A stretch of 64,000 nt of DNA from Flavobacteriaceae bacterium (GTDB lineage: Bacteria > Bacteroidota > Bacteroidia > Flavobacteriales > Flavobacteriaceae): contig NVXD01000018.1 of NCBI GenBank assembly GCA_002746415.1, forward strand, positions 157,672 to 221,671. The letters are read 5' to 3'. Position 1 is the stretch's first letter; every line of letters starts with the position of its first letter. Under the pieces are notes generated by a model. It did no database searches. It saw only the letters and a program-made list of their open reading frames with translations, and was not told where the DNA came from. Shown here one piece after another: positions 54,597 through 63,816 of this stretch. The position numbers and the translations under genes were made by a program.

Positions 54597-55394
54597 TTAA
54601 TCAAAATTATTTTTCCTCTTTCTCACTCTCATATTTAAAAACTCTACCATAAGGGAGAATGAAATTGCAAAGTATAGATATCCTTTAGGGATAACACCAA
54701 CCTCATTGTCAAATACATTTAAATGAGAAATATGGGCAGCTTCTGCAATTAGCATAAAACCGATTAAAATTAAAAATGCTAAGCCAAGCACTTGAACGGA
54801 TGGATGTTTGTTTACAAAGTCTCCAACTGGGTTGGCAAAAAGCATCATTATAATTACGGAAATAACAACGGCCACAACCATTAGAATTAGTGCATCATTT
54901 GGATTTGGTGAGATGCCATTGGTCATGCCTATAGCTGTTAGGATAGAGTCAAATGAAAAGACAATATTAATAACAGTTATTTGTAAAATGGCATTGGTCA
55001 ATGTAGAGGATCTATGCTTTTTAACTTCCCTTTCATCGTGTCCTTTGTCTTCTATCTTTTCATGAATCTCTTTGGTGCTTTTATATAAGAGAAACAATCC
55101 GCCTCCAAAAAGAATTAATGCTTGTCCGCTTATTCCTCCTGATATCCATGACTTATCAATCACCCAAAAAGGATTTTTTAAAGAAGCTAGAAGGGAAATA
55201 GCAAATAATAATAGAATTCTCATTGCCATAGCTAAGAACAAACCTATAGTGGTTGCTTTTTTACGCAAGCCTTTTTCCAATTTCCCTGCTGCTATAGAAA
55301 TAAAGATAATATTGTCTATACCTAAAACAATTTCTAAAAAAGTAAGTGTTAATAAGGCAACCCAAGCATCCGGGCTTGCAAAAATTTCAAACAT
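54597..55394 (-). CDS. TerC family integral membrane protein
   Basis: A 265-residue protein with about seven hydrophobic helices. The N-terminal FLEIVLGIDNIIFISIAAGK and the later INIVFSFDSILTAIGMT carry the conserved acidic residues of TerC, which are thought to bind Mn2+ or related ions; the family includes manganese exporters. The loop between the repeats is Lys/Glu/Asp rich. It overlaps no neighbour, and a small lipoprotein gene ends just upstream. No tellurite genes are nearby. Confidence 0.9.
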   Translation of the reverse strand: MFEIFASPDAWVALLTLTFLEIVLGIDNIIFISIAAGKLEKGLRKKATTIGLFLAMAMRILLLFAISLLASLKNPFWVIDKSWISGGISGQALILFGGGLFLLYKSTKEIHEKIEDKGHDEREVKKHRSSTLTNAILQITVINIVFSFDSILTAIGMTNGISPNPNDALILMVVAVVISVIIMMLFANPVGDFVNKHPSVQVLGLAFLILIGFMLIAEAAHISHLNVFDNEVGVIPKGYLYFAISFSLMVEFLNMRVRKRKNNFD

Positions 55395-55396
55395 GG

Positions 55397-55771
55397 TTAG
55401 TTAGTTTTAAATACAGTTCCTTTAGATTTATTAGCATCCCCTACAATATTATATTCAAAAAAATACGAATCATTTGTAGTAGACAGTATTTTCATGTGTA
55501 TGGCTTTTTCTTCAGCCATTGATTTAGGATGTAGCTTTTTTAAAATATACTCGCAATTGTTTATCCACCTTACTGACGAAGTATCTACTTTTCCATCAAA
55601 ATAATCTATTTCAATTTTATCGTTTCTAAAAAAAGTAGTAGTTTTTTCTTCTCCATTAATTACTGTGGTGAAACTAAATTCACCCGTTTTAAAATGTTCA
55701 CAATCCCTTTTGGGTTCATAACAGGATGTAAGCAATAATATGCTACAAATAAAAAAAATTCTTAGAATCAT
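55397..55771 (-). CDS. Small lipoprotein of unknown function (124 aa)
   Basis: A 124-residue protein with a signal peptide and lipobox LLLTSC, then mature residues CYEPKRDCEHFKTGEFSF and IEIDYFDGKVDTSSVRW. Beta-rich by appearance. Related flavobacterial proteins are sometimes labelled DNA topoisomerase IV, which the sequence does not support: it is far too short and exported. It lies 2 bases from terC on the same strand, so co-transcription is likely. Confidence 0.75.
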   Translation of the reverse strand: MILRIFFICSILLLTSCYEPKRDCEHFKTGEFSFTTVINGEEKTTTFFRNDKIEIDYFDGKVDTSSVRWINNCEYILKKLHPKSMAEEKAIHMKILSTTNDSYFFEYNIVGDANKSKGTVFKTN

Positions 55772-55832
55772 AAATACAAATAAAGCAAATTGTTAGAGTT
55801 ATTACAAAAGGATTGTAATGTTTAAATGATTT

Positions 55833-56198
55833 TTATTTGGGAGTAAAAGATTCAAAACTATTATCCGTATAAAAGATTACAATTTTATCAATAGGCTTTG
55901 AGTCGCTCACTGGACTGCTTATTTTCTTTTTAATTTTTGGAGTAATGGGGGTAGAAGGTGATTTCTCAATAACAGTCGGAAAAGTGTTTTGCCCTAGGAG
56001 TAACCAATAAAGATTTACTTCTTGGAATGTAGCGACAACTTTAAGAACAAAATCTAAACTGGGCTTGTTTCTGCCTGTTAGTAAGTGGGATATACTAGAG
56101 CGTTGTACCTTCACTTTATCTGCGAAAGCTGAGGCTGAAAGACCATAAAACTTTAGAATTTTTTCTAGCCTTTCAATAAATTTTTCCGTGTTCACCAT
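55833..56198 (-). CDS. Helix-turn-helix (XRE-type) regulator
   Basis: A 121-residue protein. An N-terminal HTH (about 8-65) reads LSASAFADKVKVQRSSISHL with the recognition helix around RSSISHLLTGRNKPS. The C-terminal half is a Pro/Lys/Ser-rich linker and a short end IVIFYTDNSFESFTPK that may be a small dimerisation or sensor strand. It is divergent from the M14 peptidase gene, across 261 bases that contain a TTACAATTGTAA palindrome; autoregulation or control of that gene is possible. Confidence 0.85.
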   Translation of the reverse strand: MVNTEKFIERLEKILKFYGLSASAFADKVKVQRSSISHLLTGRNKPSLDFVLKVVATFQEVNLYWLLLGQNTFPTVIEKSPSTPITPKIKKKISSPVSDSKPIDKIVIFYTDNSFESFTPK

Positions 56199-56404
56199 TG
56201 TATATGAATTTAGCTATGTTTGACTCGTTTTGAAGGATACAATACCATTAATTACTTGAACTATAAGTTTAAATATGTTGCCATAAAATGCTGATTTCAT
56301 TAAATATAATAATATTTTGTTGAGTTTTCATTAGATTCTTCACTTGTTGGTTACAATGTTATATAAACTTGTTCATAAACTGTATACAAATGTAAATAAT
56401 TAAA

Positions 56405-56416
56405 TTACAATTGTAA
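56405..56416. promoter_or_regulatory. Palindrome TTACAATTGTAA upstream of the M14 peptidase gene
   Basis: A perfect 12-base palindrome lies 55 bases before the peptidase start, with a matching -7 element TACTTTTG at 56430-56437 just downstream of it. It could be an operator for the divergent HTH regulator. Confidence 0.4.
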
Positions 56417-56459
56417 CCTAAAATGAATTTACTTTTGCATAGTAGAAAACACATCCAAT

Positions 56460-57569
56460 ATGCAGGAATTTGAAGTAGATTATTTATCAATAAAGGAGAC
56501 ATCAGTTAGTGGACGTTATGTTATCAATGAAGATGTTTTTTCATTTATGGATGACATTACTGGGCAATTTAATATCAAAACAATAGGGAAATCTGTGGAT
56601 GACAAACCAATTAAAATGGTTGTATTTGGCTCTGGAAAAAGCAAGATTTTAATGTGGTCTCAAATGCATGGTAATGAATCTACAACCACTAAGGCTATTT
56701 TGGATTTAATTAATTTTTTAAATCAGCCCAGTGAAATAGTTGGCGCAATTAAAAAGAATTGCACGTTATACATGATACCTATATTAAACCCAGATGGCGC
56801 AGCAGCATATACTCGTATTAATGCAAATGAGGTAGATTTAAATAGGGATGCTCAAAATCTTAGTCAGCCAGAAAGTAAAGTGCTAAGGGGTATCTATGAT
56901 GAAATTAAGCCTGACTTTTGTTTTAACCTTCATGGACAACGCACAATTTTTAATGTTGGCAGTTCCCCAAAACCAGCTACAATTTCTTTTTTAACACCTT
57001 CGCAGGATATAGAGCGAAGCATTACACCAAGTCGAATTCTAAGCATGCAAGTAATTGCCGCAATGAATGAAAAGCTTCAAAAGTTTATTCCAGGGCATAT
57101 TGGTAGATATGATGATTCGTTCAATGCAAATTGTGTTGGCGATACATTTCAGATATTAAATACTCCAACAGTTTTGTTTGAAGCAGGGCATTCTCCTAAT
57201 GATTATGATAGGGAAATAACTAGGGAGTATATATGGCATGCCTTAATTTTTGGTATCATTGCCATAACAACAAAGCAGTACGAAAGCTATACAAATAAAG
57301 ATTATTTTAAAATTCCTGAAAACAATAAGTTGTTCTTTGATATTTTGATTGAAAACGCACATTTAATTAATGATAAGTTTGAGGAAGGAGATAGAGTAGG
57401 TGTTTTGTATAAAGAAATTTTAAAGAATAAAAAGATACAATTTGAACCAAGAGTTGATAAAGTAGGTGAATTGTCCCAATATTATGGACATGTGACGTAT
57501 GATTGTTCTAATAAGGAAGGATTAAAAAAATTGAAGAATAATCCACACCTTTTTGAACTTTTAAAATAA
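56460..57569 (+). CDS. M14 family zinc carboxypeptidase-like protein
   Basis: A 369-residue protein without signal peptide, hence cytoplasmic. The zinc site HGNE is at residues 70-73 (SQMHGNEST), the third ligand is likely in FNLHGQRT, and the catalytic Glu in VLFEAGHSPNDYD. NPDGAAAYTRINANEVDLNRD holds the substrate-binding Arg. These fit the M14 carboxypeptidase fold. The length is close to family average. It may cleave peptides, gamma-glutamyl or amide-linked substrates. Flanked by a divergent regulator and an AsnC-type regulator. Confidence 0.85.
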   Translation: MQEFEVDYLSIKETSVSGRYVINEDVFSFMDDITGQFNIKTIGKSVDDKPIKMVVFGSGKSKILMWSQMHGNESTTTKAILDLINFLNQPSEIVGAIKKNCTLYMIPILNPDGAAAYTRINANEVDLNRDAQNLSQPESKVLRGIYDEIKPDFCFNLHGQRTIFNVGSSPKPATISFLTPSQDIERSITPSRILSMQVIAAMNEKLQKFIPGHIGRYDDSFNANCVGDTFQILNTPTVLFEAGHSPNDYDREITREYIWHALIFGIIAITTKQYESYTNKDYFKIPENNKLFFDILIENAHLINDKFEEGDRVGVLYKEILKNKKIQFEPRVDKVGELSQYYGHVTYDCSNKEGLKKLKNNPHLFELLK

Positions 57570-57626
57570 TTCGTTTTATTCAACTTAATTCGAGTTATTT
57601 TGCATTTTTTATAAAAAAAAGGCAGT

Positions 57627-57661
57627 TTTGTTGAATTTAATTCTTTTAAGTGTTATTTTTG
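57627..57661 (+). promoter_or_regulatory. Predicted promoter and operator of the AsnC-type regulator gene
   Basis: TTTTGTTG at 57626-57633 and TATTTTTG at 57654-57661 give a -33/-7 pair with suitable spacing. GAATTTAATTC (57633-57643), a perfect palindrome around one central T, lies between them and suits autoregulation. Confidence 0.5.
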
Positions 57662-57679
57662 CTTAAAATATCATTAATA

Positions 57680-58159
57680 ATGAGTAAAGTAAGATTAGAC
57701 GAAATAGACCACCAAATTCTGGATATGTTAATTGACAATACCAGAACTCCATTTACAGATATAGCCAAAAAATTATTGATTTCAGCAGGTACTGTACATG
57801 TTAGGGTTAAGAAAATGGAGGAGGCGCAAATAATTAAAGGCTCCTCATTAACAGTTGATTACGTTAAGCTTGGATATGCTTTTATAGCTTATGTTGGTAT
57901 ATATTTAGAGAAAACACATCAAACCAAATTTGTTTTGGAGCGATTAAATCAAATTCCATTTGTAACTGTAGCACATATTACAACTGGGAAATTCAATATA
58001 TTTTGCAAAATAAGAGCCAAAGATACGACTCATGCAAAAAACATTATTTTTACAATAGATGATATTGATGGTATCAGTAGGACAGAAACTATGATATCAT
58101 TAGAAGAGAGCATTAATGATAAAAAACGTTTGATGCACACTATTTTTAATGAATTATAG
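57680..58159 (+). CDS. Lrp/AsnC family transcriptional regulator
   Basis: A 159-residue regulator, ATG at 57680; an upstream extension lacks support. The N-terminal HTH (DEIDHQILDMLIDNTRTPFT, then ISAGTVHVRVKKMEEAQI) is followed by the RAM ligand-binding domain (about 75-150) with YVGIYLEKTHQTKF and HITTGKFNIFCKIRAKD, the amino-acid-sensing region. It is autoregulated in many relatives, and a palindrome lies in its promoter. A terminator follows. Ligand and targets unknown. Confidence 0.92.
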   Translation: MSKVRLDEIDHQILDMLIDNTRTPFTDIAKKLLISAGTVHVRVKKMEEAQIIKGSSLTVDYVKLGYAFIAYVGIYLEKTHQTKFVLERLNQIPFVTVAHITTGKFNIFCKIRAKDTTHAKNIIFTIDDIDGISRTETMISLEESINDKKRLMHTIFNEL

Positions 58160-58176
58160 AACACCAAATTAGATAT

Positions 58177-58211
58177 TAAAAAATCCTACGCTTTTTGTGT
58201 AGGATTTTTTA
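58177..58211 (+). terminator. Rho-independent terminator after the AsnC-type gene
   Basis: AAAAATCCTAC pairs with GTAGGATTTTT around a 9-base loop, followed by T residues. It lies between the AsnC-type and DinB genes. Confidence 0.8.
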
Positions 58212-58264
58212 TTTCTATCCATGTGAATTATATTATTTGTCCTTTGGTATTAAAATGGAATTAT

Positions 58265-58783
58265 ATGAGATTATCAGAATTGGAAGAGTATGAATTTGAA
58301 GCTTTCTATGGTACATATTTAACTACTTTAGATAATACATCAGAAGTACTAGATGAATTGCAAAATGGAAAAAAGGCATTACTTGCACTTATGGATACTT
58401 TGTCACCCAAAGCCTTACAGCATCAATATAAAGAAGGAAAATGGACCGTAGCAGAGGTGATTGTGCATATCATGGACACAGAACGGGTTTTTACACATAG
58501 AGCATTACGCTTTTCCAGAGGCGATAACACCCCTTTGCCTGGTTTTGAACAAGATGGCTATGTATTGGAATGCAATGCCAGTGATAGGACTATTGACCAG
58601 CTAAAGACCGAGTTTGTAGCGGTTAGAGAAGCATCAATAACCCTATTTGCTCATATGACGAAGGAGCAATTAAAGTATACAGGTGATGTCGGGGATTTAA
58701 AATGGAGTGTGGCTGGCATAGGATTCACAATTTCTGGGCACCAGAAACATCATGTAAATATTTTAAAGGAAAGATATTTATAG
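58265..58783 (+). CDS. DinB family protein
   Basis: A 172-residue four-helix-bundle protein, ATG at 58265 (an in-frame extension of 14 codons upstream is unlikely). DinB_2-type metal His residues appear in EVIVHIMDTERVFTHRA and GHQKHHVNIL near the C-terminus, giving a three-His site. Such proteins are thiol transferases or maleylpyruvate isomerase-like; the substrate is unknown. The gene is convergent with the small gene at 58788, separated by 4 bases. Confidence 0.87.
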   Translation: MRLSELEEYEFEAFYGTYLTTLDNTSEVLDELQNGKKALLALMDTLSPKALQHQYKEGKWTVAEVIVHIMDTERVFTHRALRFSRGDNTPLPGFEQDGYVLECNASDRTIDQLKTEFVAVREASITLFAHMTKEQLKYTGDVGDLKWSVAGIGFTISGHQKHHVNILKERYL

Positions 58784-58787
58784 CCGC

Positions 58788-59087
58788 TTAATCTATATTT
58801 TCTTCGAATACATGTTCTTGGCTAGCATTTACAATGGCTTCAGAATCAACCTTCAATTCTTTTTCAATGGTATCATCAAAATTGGCGATAAAATTGGAGA
58901 GACTTTTACTGATTTTCACAAGGTAAAGCGTGTCCTCTGTTTTTAATTCAACAGTTTCAATAATATCCCCATTTAAATTTTTAAAAGCAATGATATCATC
59001 ATCACCATATCCATAAGGATAATTCTCAATTAATAAGGAAGCAAGCTTGTGATCTAGTTTTTTATAATCAATTAAAATTCGTTTCAT
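58788..59087 (-). CDS. Conserved small protein of unknown function (99 aa)
   Basis: A 99-residue acidic protein: YPYGYGDDDIIAFKNLNGDI then VELKTEDTLYLVKISKSLSN and an acidic tail HVFEENID. No signal or helix in the membrane, so it is cytoplasmic. The length, composition and compact context suggest a real gene, but I recognise no family. It precedes, on the same strand, nothing else within 96 bases of the aroB stop. Confidence 0.65.
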   Translation of the reverse strand: MKRILIDYKKLDHKLASLLIENYPYGYGDDDIIAFKNLNGDIIETVELKTEDTLYLVKISKSLSNFIANFDDTIEKELKVDSEAIVNASQEHVFEENID

Positions 59088-59183
59088 AGTTTAGTTGGTT
59101 TGTTTGTGTCAAACTAAACTATAAATAATTCTGTTTCAGGGGTATAAAGAGTTGTAAAAGCTCGTTTTTAGTATATGTAGTCC

Positions 59184-60245
59184 TTATTCTTTGTAGTAAG
59201 CGAACGCTTCATTGAACAATTCTTGTGGAACTTGAACATCTATAATTGTTTCGCCTATGTCCTTGAGGAGCACAAAGTTAATATTTCCATGGGAGTTCTT
59301 CTTATCAAACTTCAATAGGCCAAGAATGTTTTTGATGTCATCATTTGAGAAAGCAACTTTGTCATAGACAGAAGAGAAGGTGTTTTTAATATCCTTTAAG
59401 GCTTCCTCAGGGAGATTGGTTAGTTTATGAGATAGATAACCCTCCAGTACCATTCCAATGGCAATTGCTTCTCCATGCAACAATAGCTCATGATTGTCAT
59501 TCTCAAGAAAATATGATTCTACCGCATGACCCAAAGTATGCCCATAGTTTAAGATTTTACGCAAATTTTGTTCTGTAGGATCTTGCAACACCACTTCGTT
59601 TTTCATGACAACTGATTTATAAATCAGTTGGTCTATATTATTATAAGAGGTAAGCCTTTTTAATTCGTCCCAATAGGTTTCATTTTTAATTAGGCCATGC
59701 TTGAGCATTTCAGCAAACCCACTCCTTAACTGCCTTTCTTCCAAAGTTTTAAGAAAACTAGAAATTACTAAGACCATTACAGGTTGGTTGATGACGCCAA
59801 TTTGATTTTTTAACATTCCTAAATCCACCCCAGTTTTACCACCAACTGAAGCATCTACCATAGCCAATAGGGTAGTGGGGATGTTTATGAAAGCTATCCC
59901 TCTTTTAAAGGTAGAGGCCACAAATCCTCCCAAATCAGTAACTACGCCACCACCAAGGTTTATCATTAAACTTTTTCTATCCGCATCTAACTCAGACATG
60001 GCTTCCCAAACCTGTGTGCAGGTATGTATGTTTTTATTGATTTCACCCGCTTCAATTTCAATGATTTCAAAATCGCATTCCACATGAATGTTGGCCATGA
60101 AATTTGGTAAACAATGCTCATGGGTATTTTCATCAACCATGATGAATACTTTGGAGTATTGGGTTTTTTCCAAGTGGTCATTTAAAGAGGTATATGCAGT
60201 GTTATTAAAATGTACAGCATACGAAGCAGAGACAATAGATTCCAT
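59184..60245 (-). CDS. aroB: 3-dehydroquinate synthase
   Basis: A 353-residue NAD-dependent enzyme converting DAHP to 3-dehydroquinate in the shikimate pathway. Typical motifs: NLGGGVVTDLGGFVASTFKR, IPTTLLAMVDASVGGKTGVD, and the zinc-binding YGHTLGHAVES with His residues near 250. The preceding metal ligand Glu is likely in FAEMLKHG. Length is normal. It is divergent from the proline dehydrogenase gene, across a region holding a TATATTTG element. Confidence 0.96.
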   Translation of the reverse strand: MESIVSASYAVHFNNTAYTSLNDHLEKTQYSKVFIMVDENTHEHCLPNFMANIHVECDFEIIEIEAGEINKNIHTCTQVWEAMSELDADRKSLMINLGGGVVTDLGGFVASTFKRGIAFINIPTTLLAMVDASVGGKTGVDLGMLKNQIGVINQPVMVLVISSFLKTLEERQLRSGFAEMLKHGLIKNETYWDELKRLTSYNNIDQLIYKSVVMKNEVVLQDPTEQNLRKILNYGHTLGHAVESYFLENDNHELLLHGEAIAIGMVLEGYLSHKLTNLPEEALKDIKNTFSSVYDKVAFSNDDIKNILGLLKFDKKNSHGNINFVLLKDIGETIIDVQVPQELFNEAFAYYKE

Positions 60246-60308
60246 TTAATAAATTTAATCATACAAAATAAAGGTTATTTTTTGCGATAAGAATACTATT
60301 TCTATAAT

Positions 60309-60316
60309 TATATTTG
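60309..60316 (+). promoter_or_regulatory. Predicted -7 element for the proline dehydrogenase gene
   Basis: TATATTTG fully matches TAnnTTTG, 22 bases before the ATG at 60338. A TTTG at 60281-60284 is a possible -33 but the spacing of 24 is wide. Confidence 0.4.
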
Positions 60317-60337
60317 ATTCGTCACAAATTTTAGAAA

Positions 60338-61504
60338 ATGGAAAAGATTTTTGAAAACACCAAAACCGCGTTTGCACTAAAAACAGATTCAGAATTGGAA
60401 CGCGCATTCTTCTTGTTCAAGATGATATCTAATGAACCATTAGTAAAAATGGGGACCTTGGTCACTAATTTTGCAATCAAGGCCCATCTCCCTGTTGAGG
60501 GATTGATTAGAGCAACTGTCTTTGATCATTTCTGTGGAGGTATAAATGAAGAAGATTGCATGGGGCTTATAGATCGAATGTATGATAAAGGGGTGTGTGC
60601 TGTGTTGGATTATTCTGTTGAGGGAAAAGAAGAGGATGCTCAATTTGATTTGGCTTTGGAAAAAACATTGGACACCTTAGATTTTGTAAAAGAAAAAAAT
60701 GCTATCCCGTTTGCGGTGTTTAAACCTTCTGGATTTGGTAGGCTTAAACTTTATGAAAAACTGAGTGGAACATCAATACTTACAAATGAAGAGGAGGAAG
60801 AATGGGCTCGTGTTGTTGACCGGTTTGATAAAGCGTGTAAAAAAGCCTACGATTTAGACGTTGCTCTATTGATTGACGCAGAAGAAAGTTGGATGCAAGA
60901 CGCCGCAGATCAATTAACGGAGGAAATGATGCTGAAATACAACATAGAGAAAGCTATTGTTTTTAACACCTTGCAGATGTATCGTTGGGATAGAATGGAC
61001 TATTTGGAAAAATTATATAAAAAGGCAATCAAGGATAATTTTAAAATAGGGGTAAAGGTAGTGAGAGGGGCTTATATGGAAAAAGAAAACCATAGGGCAG
61101 AAGAAGGCAATTACCCTACACCCATATGCGTATCAAAGAAAGCAACAGATGATAATTTTAATACAGGGGTGTCCTTTATATTGGAACATTTAAATGTGAT
61201 TTCTCTTTTTGTAGGCACACATAATGAAGAAAGTTCCTATGCCTTAATTGATTTAATGGAAAAGAAAGGGATTTCCAACAATGACAACAGTGTTTGGTTT
61301 GGACAGTTGTTTGGTATGAGTGATCATATATCCTTTAATTTGGCAAGTAAAGGATATAATGTGGCTAAATATTTACCATTTGGTCCGGTAAGGGATGTAA
61401 TGCCTTACTTAATTAGAAGAGCAGAGGAAAACACATCTGTAGCCGGGCAGACCAATAGAGAGTTAGAATTATTGAAAACTGAAAGAAAAAGAAGGAAAAT
61501 TTAA
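60338..61504 (+). CDS. Proline dehydrogenase family protein
   Basis: A 388-residue FAD-binding beta/alpha-barrel related to the PRODH domain of PutA, which oxidises proline to pyrroline-5-carboxylate. Core motifs: VFDHFCGGINEEDCMG, LLIDAEESWMQDAADQLTEE, VKVVRGAYMEKE and GTHNEESSYALIDLM, then FGQLFGMSDHISFNLASKGY and KYLPFGPVRDVMPYLIRRAEEN. The last motif carries the Arg pair that binds the substrate carboxylate. It lacks the aldehyde dehydrogenase half of PutA. Its stop overlaps the convergent gene's stop in one TTAA. Confidence 0.93.
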   Translation: MEKIFENTKTAFALKTDSELERAFFLFKMISNEPLVKMGTLVTNFAIKAHLPVEGLIRATVFDHFCGGINEEDCMGLIDRMYDKGVCAVLDYSVEGKEEDAQFDLALEKTLDTLDFVKEKNAIPFAVFKPSGFGRLKLYEKLSGTSILTNEEEEEWARVVDRFDKACKKAYDLDVALLIDAEESWMQDAADQLTEEMMLKYNIEKAIVFNTLQMYRWDRMDYLEKLYKKAIKDNFKIGVKVVRGAYMEKENHRAEEGNYPTPICVSKKATDDNFNTGVSFILEHLNVISLFVGTHNEESSYALIDLMEKKGISNNDNSVWFGQLFGMSDHISFNLASKGYNVAKYLPFGPVRDVMPYLIRRAEENTSVAGQTNRELELLKTERKRRKI

Positions 61505-61890
61505 TCTTCTGAATAGCTCAAGCTTTTCACCTGTAGTTTGGAGGGGCAATTAACGACTTCCATAATGGCAAGTGCTCCTTTTATTTCATTTTCAATAAGG
61601 TAGGTTTTGCAAGGAGCAGTTTTTGTTTTGCTTTTGGAAAAGTCAACATCTCCATCGATAAAAAAAGAAACAATTTCTAAAGAATCCAGTGTTTGCTCTT
61701 GTAGCATTTTGCTAATTTCATCAGAGTAGGACAATGGTTTGGAGCGCATATCTTTAAGCGTCCTGCAGTTTGGAAAATAGCAGAACTCAACTCCAGTTGC
61801 TTCAGATTTTTTCTTTAAAAAAATAGTTAGGAAAACAATCCCAATGGACAAGCCAAATAAATAAAAGCCAATTCTTTTTAATAATGCCAT
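61501..61890 (-). CDS. Membrane-anchored protein of unknown function, downstream of alanine dehydrogenase
   Basis: A 129-residue protein with an N-terminal hydrophobic anchor (about 6-24) followed by a soluble part containing GVEFCYFPNCRTLKDMRS and KTAPCKTYLIENEIKGALAI. Conserved Cys pairs are visible. Some relatives may be assigned to DUF4258, which I cannot confirm by eye. The gene starts 2 bases from the stop of ald and is probably co-transcribed with it. Confidence 0.65.
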   Translation of the reverse strand: MALLKRIGFYLFGLSIGIVFLTIFLKKKSEATGVEFCYFPNCRTLKDMRSKPLSYSDEISKMLQEQTLDSLEIVSFFIDGDVDFSKSKTKTAPCKTYLIENEIKGALAIMEVVNCPSKLQVKSLSYSED

Positions 61891-61892
61891 TT

Positions 61893-63092
61893 CTAAAAAA
61901 TAAGGAAGTTGATATCGCTATAGGTAAGATCAAACCATTCACCTACAGATTTATTGGTTAATATGCCATGGTACATATATAGTCCATTTCTAAGACCTTT
62001 ATCAAATCGTAAGGAATTTTCTAAACCACCATTTTCTCCAATTTTCAATAAATAGGGTGTAAAAATATTACTGATGGAAATTGATGAAGTCTTAGGGTAA
62101 CGAGATGGAATATTGGGTACAGCATAATGGATTACGCCATATTTGGTTCTAGTTGGTTTGTCATGGGTTGTTACTTCACTGGTTTCAAAACATCCACCCA
62201 TATCAATACTTACATCAATAATAACGGCCCCTTTTTTCATGTGTTCTACCATGGTGCAAGAAACCACTACAGGAGAGCGGTCTTTTCCCCTTGTTGCTCC
62301 AATGGCTACATCACAGCGTTTTAGGGCCTTTAATAAATTTTTTGGTTGTATAGTAGAAGTATATATGGTCTGTTTTAAATTGGTCTGTATATTTCTAAGT
62401 TTTGTGATTGAATTATCAAACACCTTGACGTTTGCTCCTAAGCCAATCGCAGATCGTGCGGCAAACTCCCCAACGGTACCGGCACCTATGATGACTACTT
62501 CTATAGGCGGCACACCACTAATGTTACCAAACATTAGCCCATTGCCATTATTGGTATCGGCCATTATTTCAGAAGCAATCAAGACAGAAGAAATACCAGC
62601 TATTTCACTTAGGGATCTTACTGCCGGATATTTTCCTTCTTCATCTTTTATATATTCAAAAGCAACTGCAGTAATTCTTTTTTTTGCCAGCTCCTTAAAG
62701 TATTCCTTGGATTGAGTTTTGATTTGAAGGGCAGAGATGACAGTTGCCTGTGGGTTGATCATTTGAATCTCAGCAATGGAAGGCGGTTCAACCTTTAAAA
62801 GTAAGGGGCAAGAAAATACCTTTTTAGTGTCCTTAGTTATTTTGGCGCCAGCATCTGTATAATTTATATCTGAATAATTGGCACCTTCACCAGCTCCAGA
62901 TTCAATAAGTACTCTGTGTCCATTTGCCGTAATGGCATTAATGGCATCTGGTGTTAAACAAATTCGCTTCTCTTGGTATTGGTTTTCTTTCGGGATACCT
63001 ATAAAAAGTTCCCCTTTTTGTTTTAGAATCTCCAAGGTTTCCTCTTGGGGTAGCAATTGGTCTTTGCTGAAAGGTGAAGTGGGTTGGTTCAT
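61893..63092 (-). CDS. ald: Alanine dehydrogenase
   Basis: A 399-residue NAD-dependent enzyme interconverting L-alanine and pyruvate plus ammonia. Family motifs: IGIPKENQYQEKRICLTPDA, the substrate-site KVEPPS (Lys near 105), Rossmann VVIGAGTVGEFAARSAIGLG, VIDVSIDMGGCFETSEVT and HYAVPNIPSRYPKTSS. It is somewhat longer than the common about 370 residues, with extra sequence at the N- and C-termini. Operon partner is the small membrane-anchored protein downstream. Confidence 0.92.
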   Translation of the reverse strand: MNQPTSPFSKDQLLPQEETLEILKQKGELFIGIPKENQYQEKRICLTPDAINAITANGHRVLIESGAGEGANYSDINYTDAGAKITKDTKKVFSCPLLLKVEPPSIAEIQMINPQATVISALQIKTQSKEYFKELAKKRITAVAFEYIKDEEGKYPAVRSLSEIAGISSVLIASEIMADTNNGNGLMFGNISGVPPIEVVIIGAGTVGEFAARSAIGLGANVKVFDNSITKLRNIQTNLKQTIYTSTIQPKNLLKALKRCDVAIGATRGKDRSPVVVSCTMVEHMKKGAVIIDVSIDMGGCFETSEVTTHDKPTRTKYGVIHYAVPNIPSRYPKTSSISISNIFTPYLLKIGENGGLENSLRFDKGLRNGLYMYHGILTNKSVGEWFDLTYSDINFLIF

Positions 63093-63152
63093 GAGTGCAA
63101 TGCTGTAATAAGTGAGCCTTTTACGAAATAAAGATACTCACTAAATACAAAA

Positions 63153-63677
63153 TTACAATTTATTTTCTTCTTCTTGCCGTAAACGATCGCGCTCTTTAAG
63201 TTCTTTGAGCTCTGCATCCATGGCATCAAGATCAATTCCATGTACGTGTTTGTCGTAAAGTTTAACCCTAATAAAATAGACAAAAGGGATGATAGCCATA
63301 CAGATAGGCAAAATCCATAGAATGTTTTCAGAATCGATATTTTGATCTGAATCAAAAAACTCTTCAAATAATTGAAAAGCATACATGGTAATCGGAATCA
63401 AAATAATATGATACCACCAATCTTTAGAAGTTAAAAACCACAGTGTTAATAAATATAAAGGAATGATTTTACTCATCATAAACCATATATATGTAGAAAC
63501 GCTATGAAATCCGTTACTGCCAATAGTAATTCCTAAAATTGAAAATGATGAACCTTCCTCTTTTGGGAGATAATCATAAAATTTAAATAAAAATGGGGAA
63601 ACAGCTATAAAGAAAACGACAAGCGATTCAATTATAATTTTCTTCTTGACCTTTCTTTTTTTTTCCCTATCAGACAT
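63153..63677 (-). CDS. Polytopic membrane protein of unknown function (174 aa)
   Basis: A 174-residue protein, ATG at 63677, with a basic N-terminus (SDREKKRKVKKKIIIES), three or four hydrophobic helices (about 17-35, 60-80, 83-101, 118-136) and a cytoplasmic charged C-terminus (DAELKELKERDRLRQEEE) that may be helical or coiled. Flavobacterial relatives are known as hypothetical proteins. It lies 61 bases upstream of ald on the same strand. Confidence 0.7.
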   Translation of the reverse strand: MSDREKKRKVKKKIIIESLVVFFIAVSPFLFKFYDYLPKEEGSSFSILGITIGSNGFHSVSTYIWFMMSKIIPLYLLTLWFLTSKDWWYHIILIPITMYAFQLFEEFFDSDQNIDSENILWILPICMAIIPFVYFIRVKLYDKHVHGIDLDAMDAELKELKERDRLRQEEENKL

Positions 63678-63730
63678 ATACAAGAATAATTTACTCTATG
63701 CTCTAACGTTAAAATTCTAATAAAATTATA

Positions 63731-63760
63731 CAAAAAAAAAGCAACTCCAAAAGAGTTGCT
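63731..63760 (-). terminator. Rho-independent terminator after the small lipoprotein gene
   Basis: GCAACTC and GAGTTGC form a stem with a CAAAA loop, and nine A at 63732-63740 make the U-run on the minus-strand transcript. Confidence 0.8.
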
Positions 63761-63816
63761 TTCATATTAGTTAAGAATAATAAAGTTCTAATTAAAAAAA
63801 GAAGAAAATATCATTA

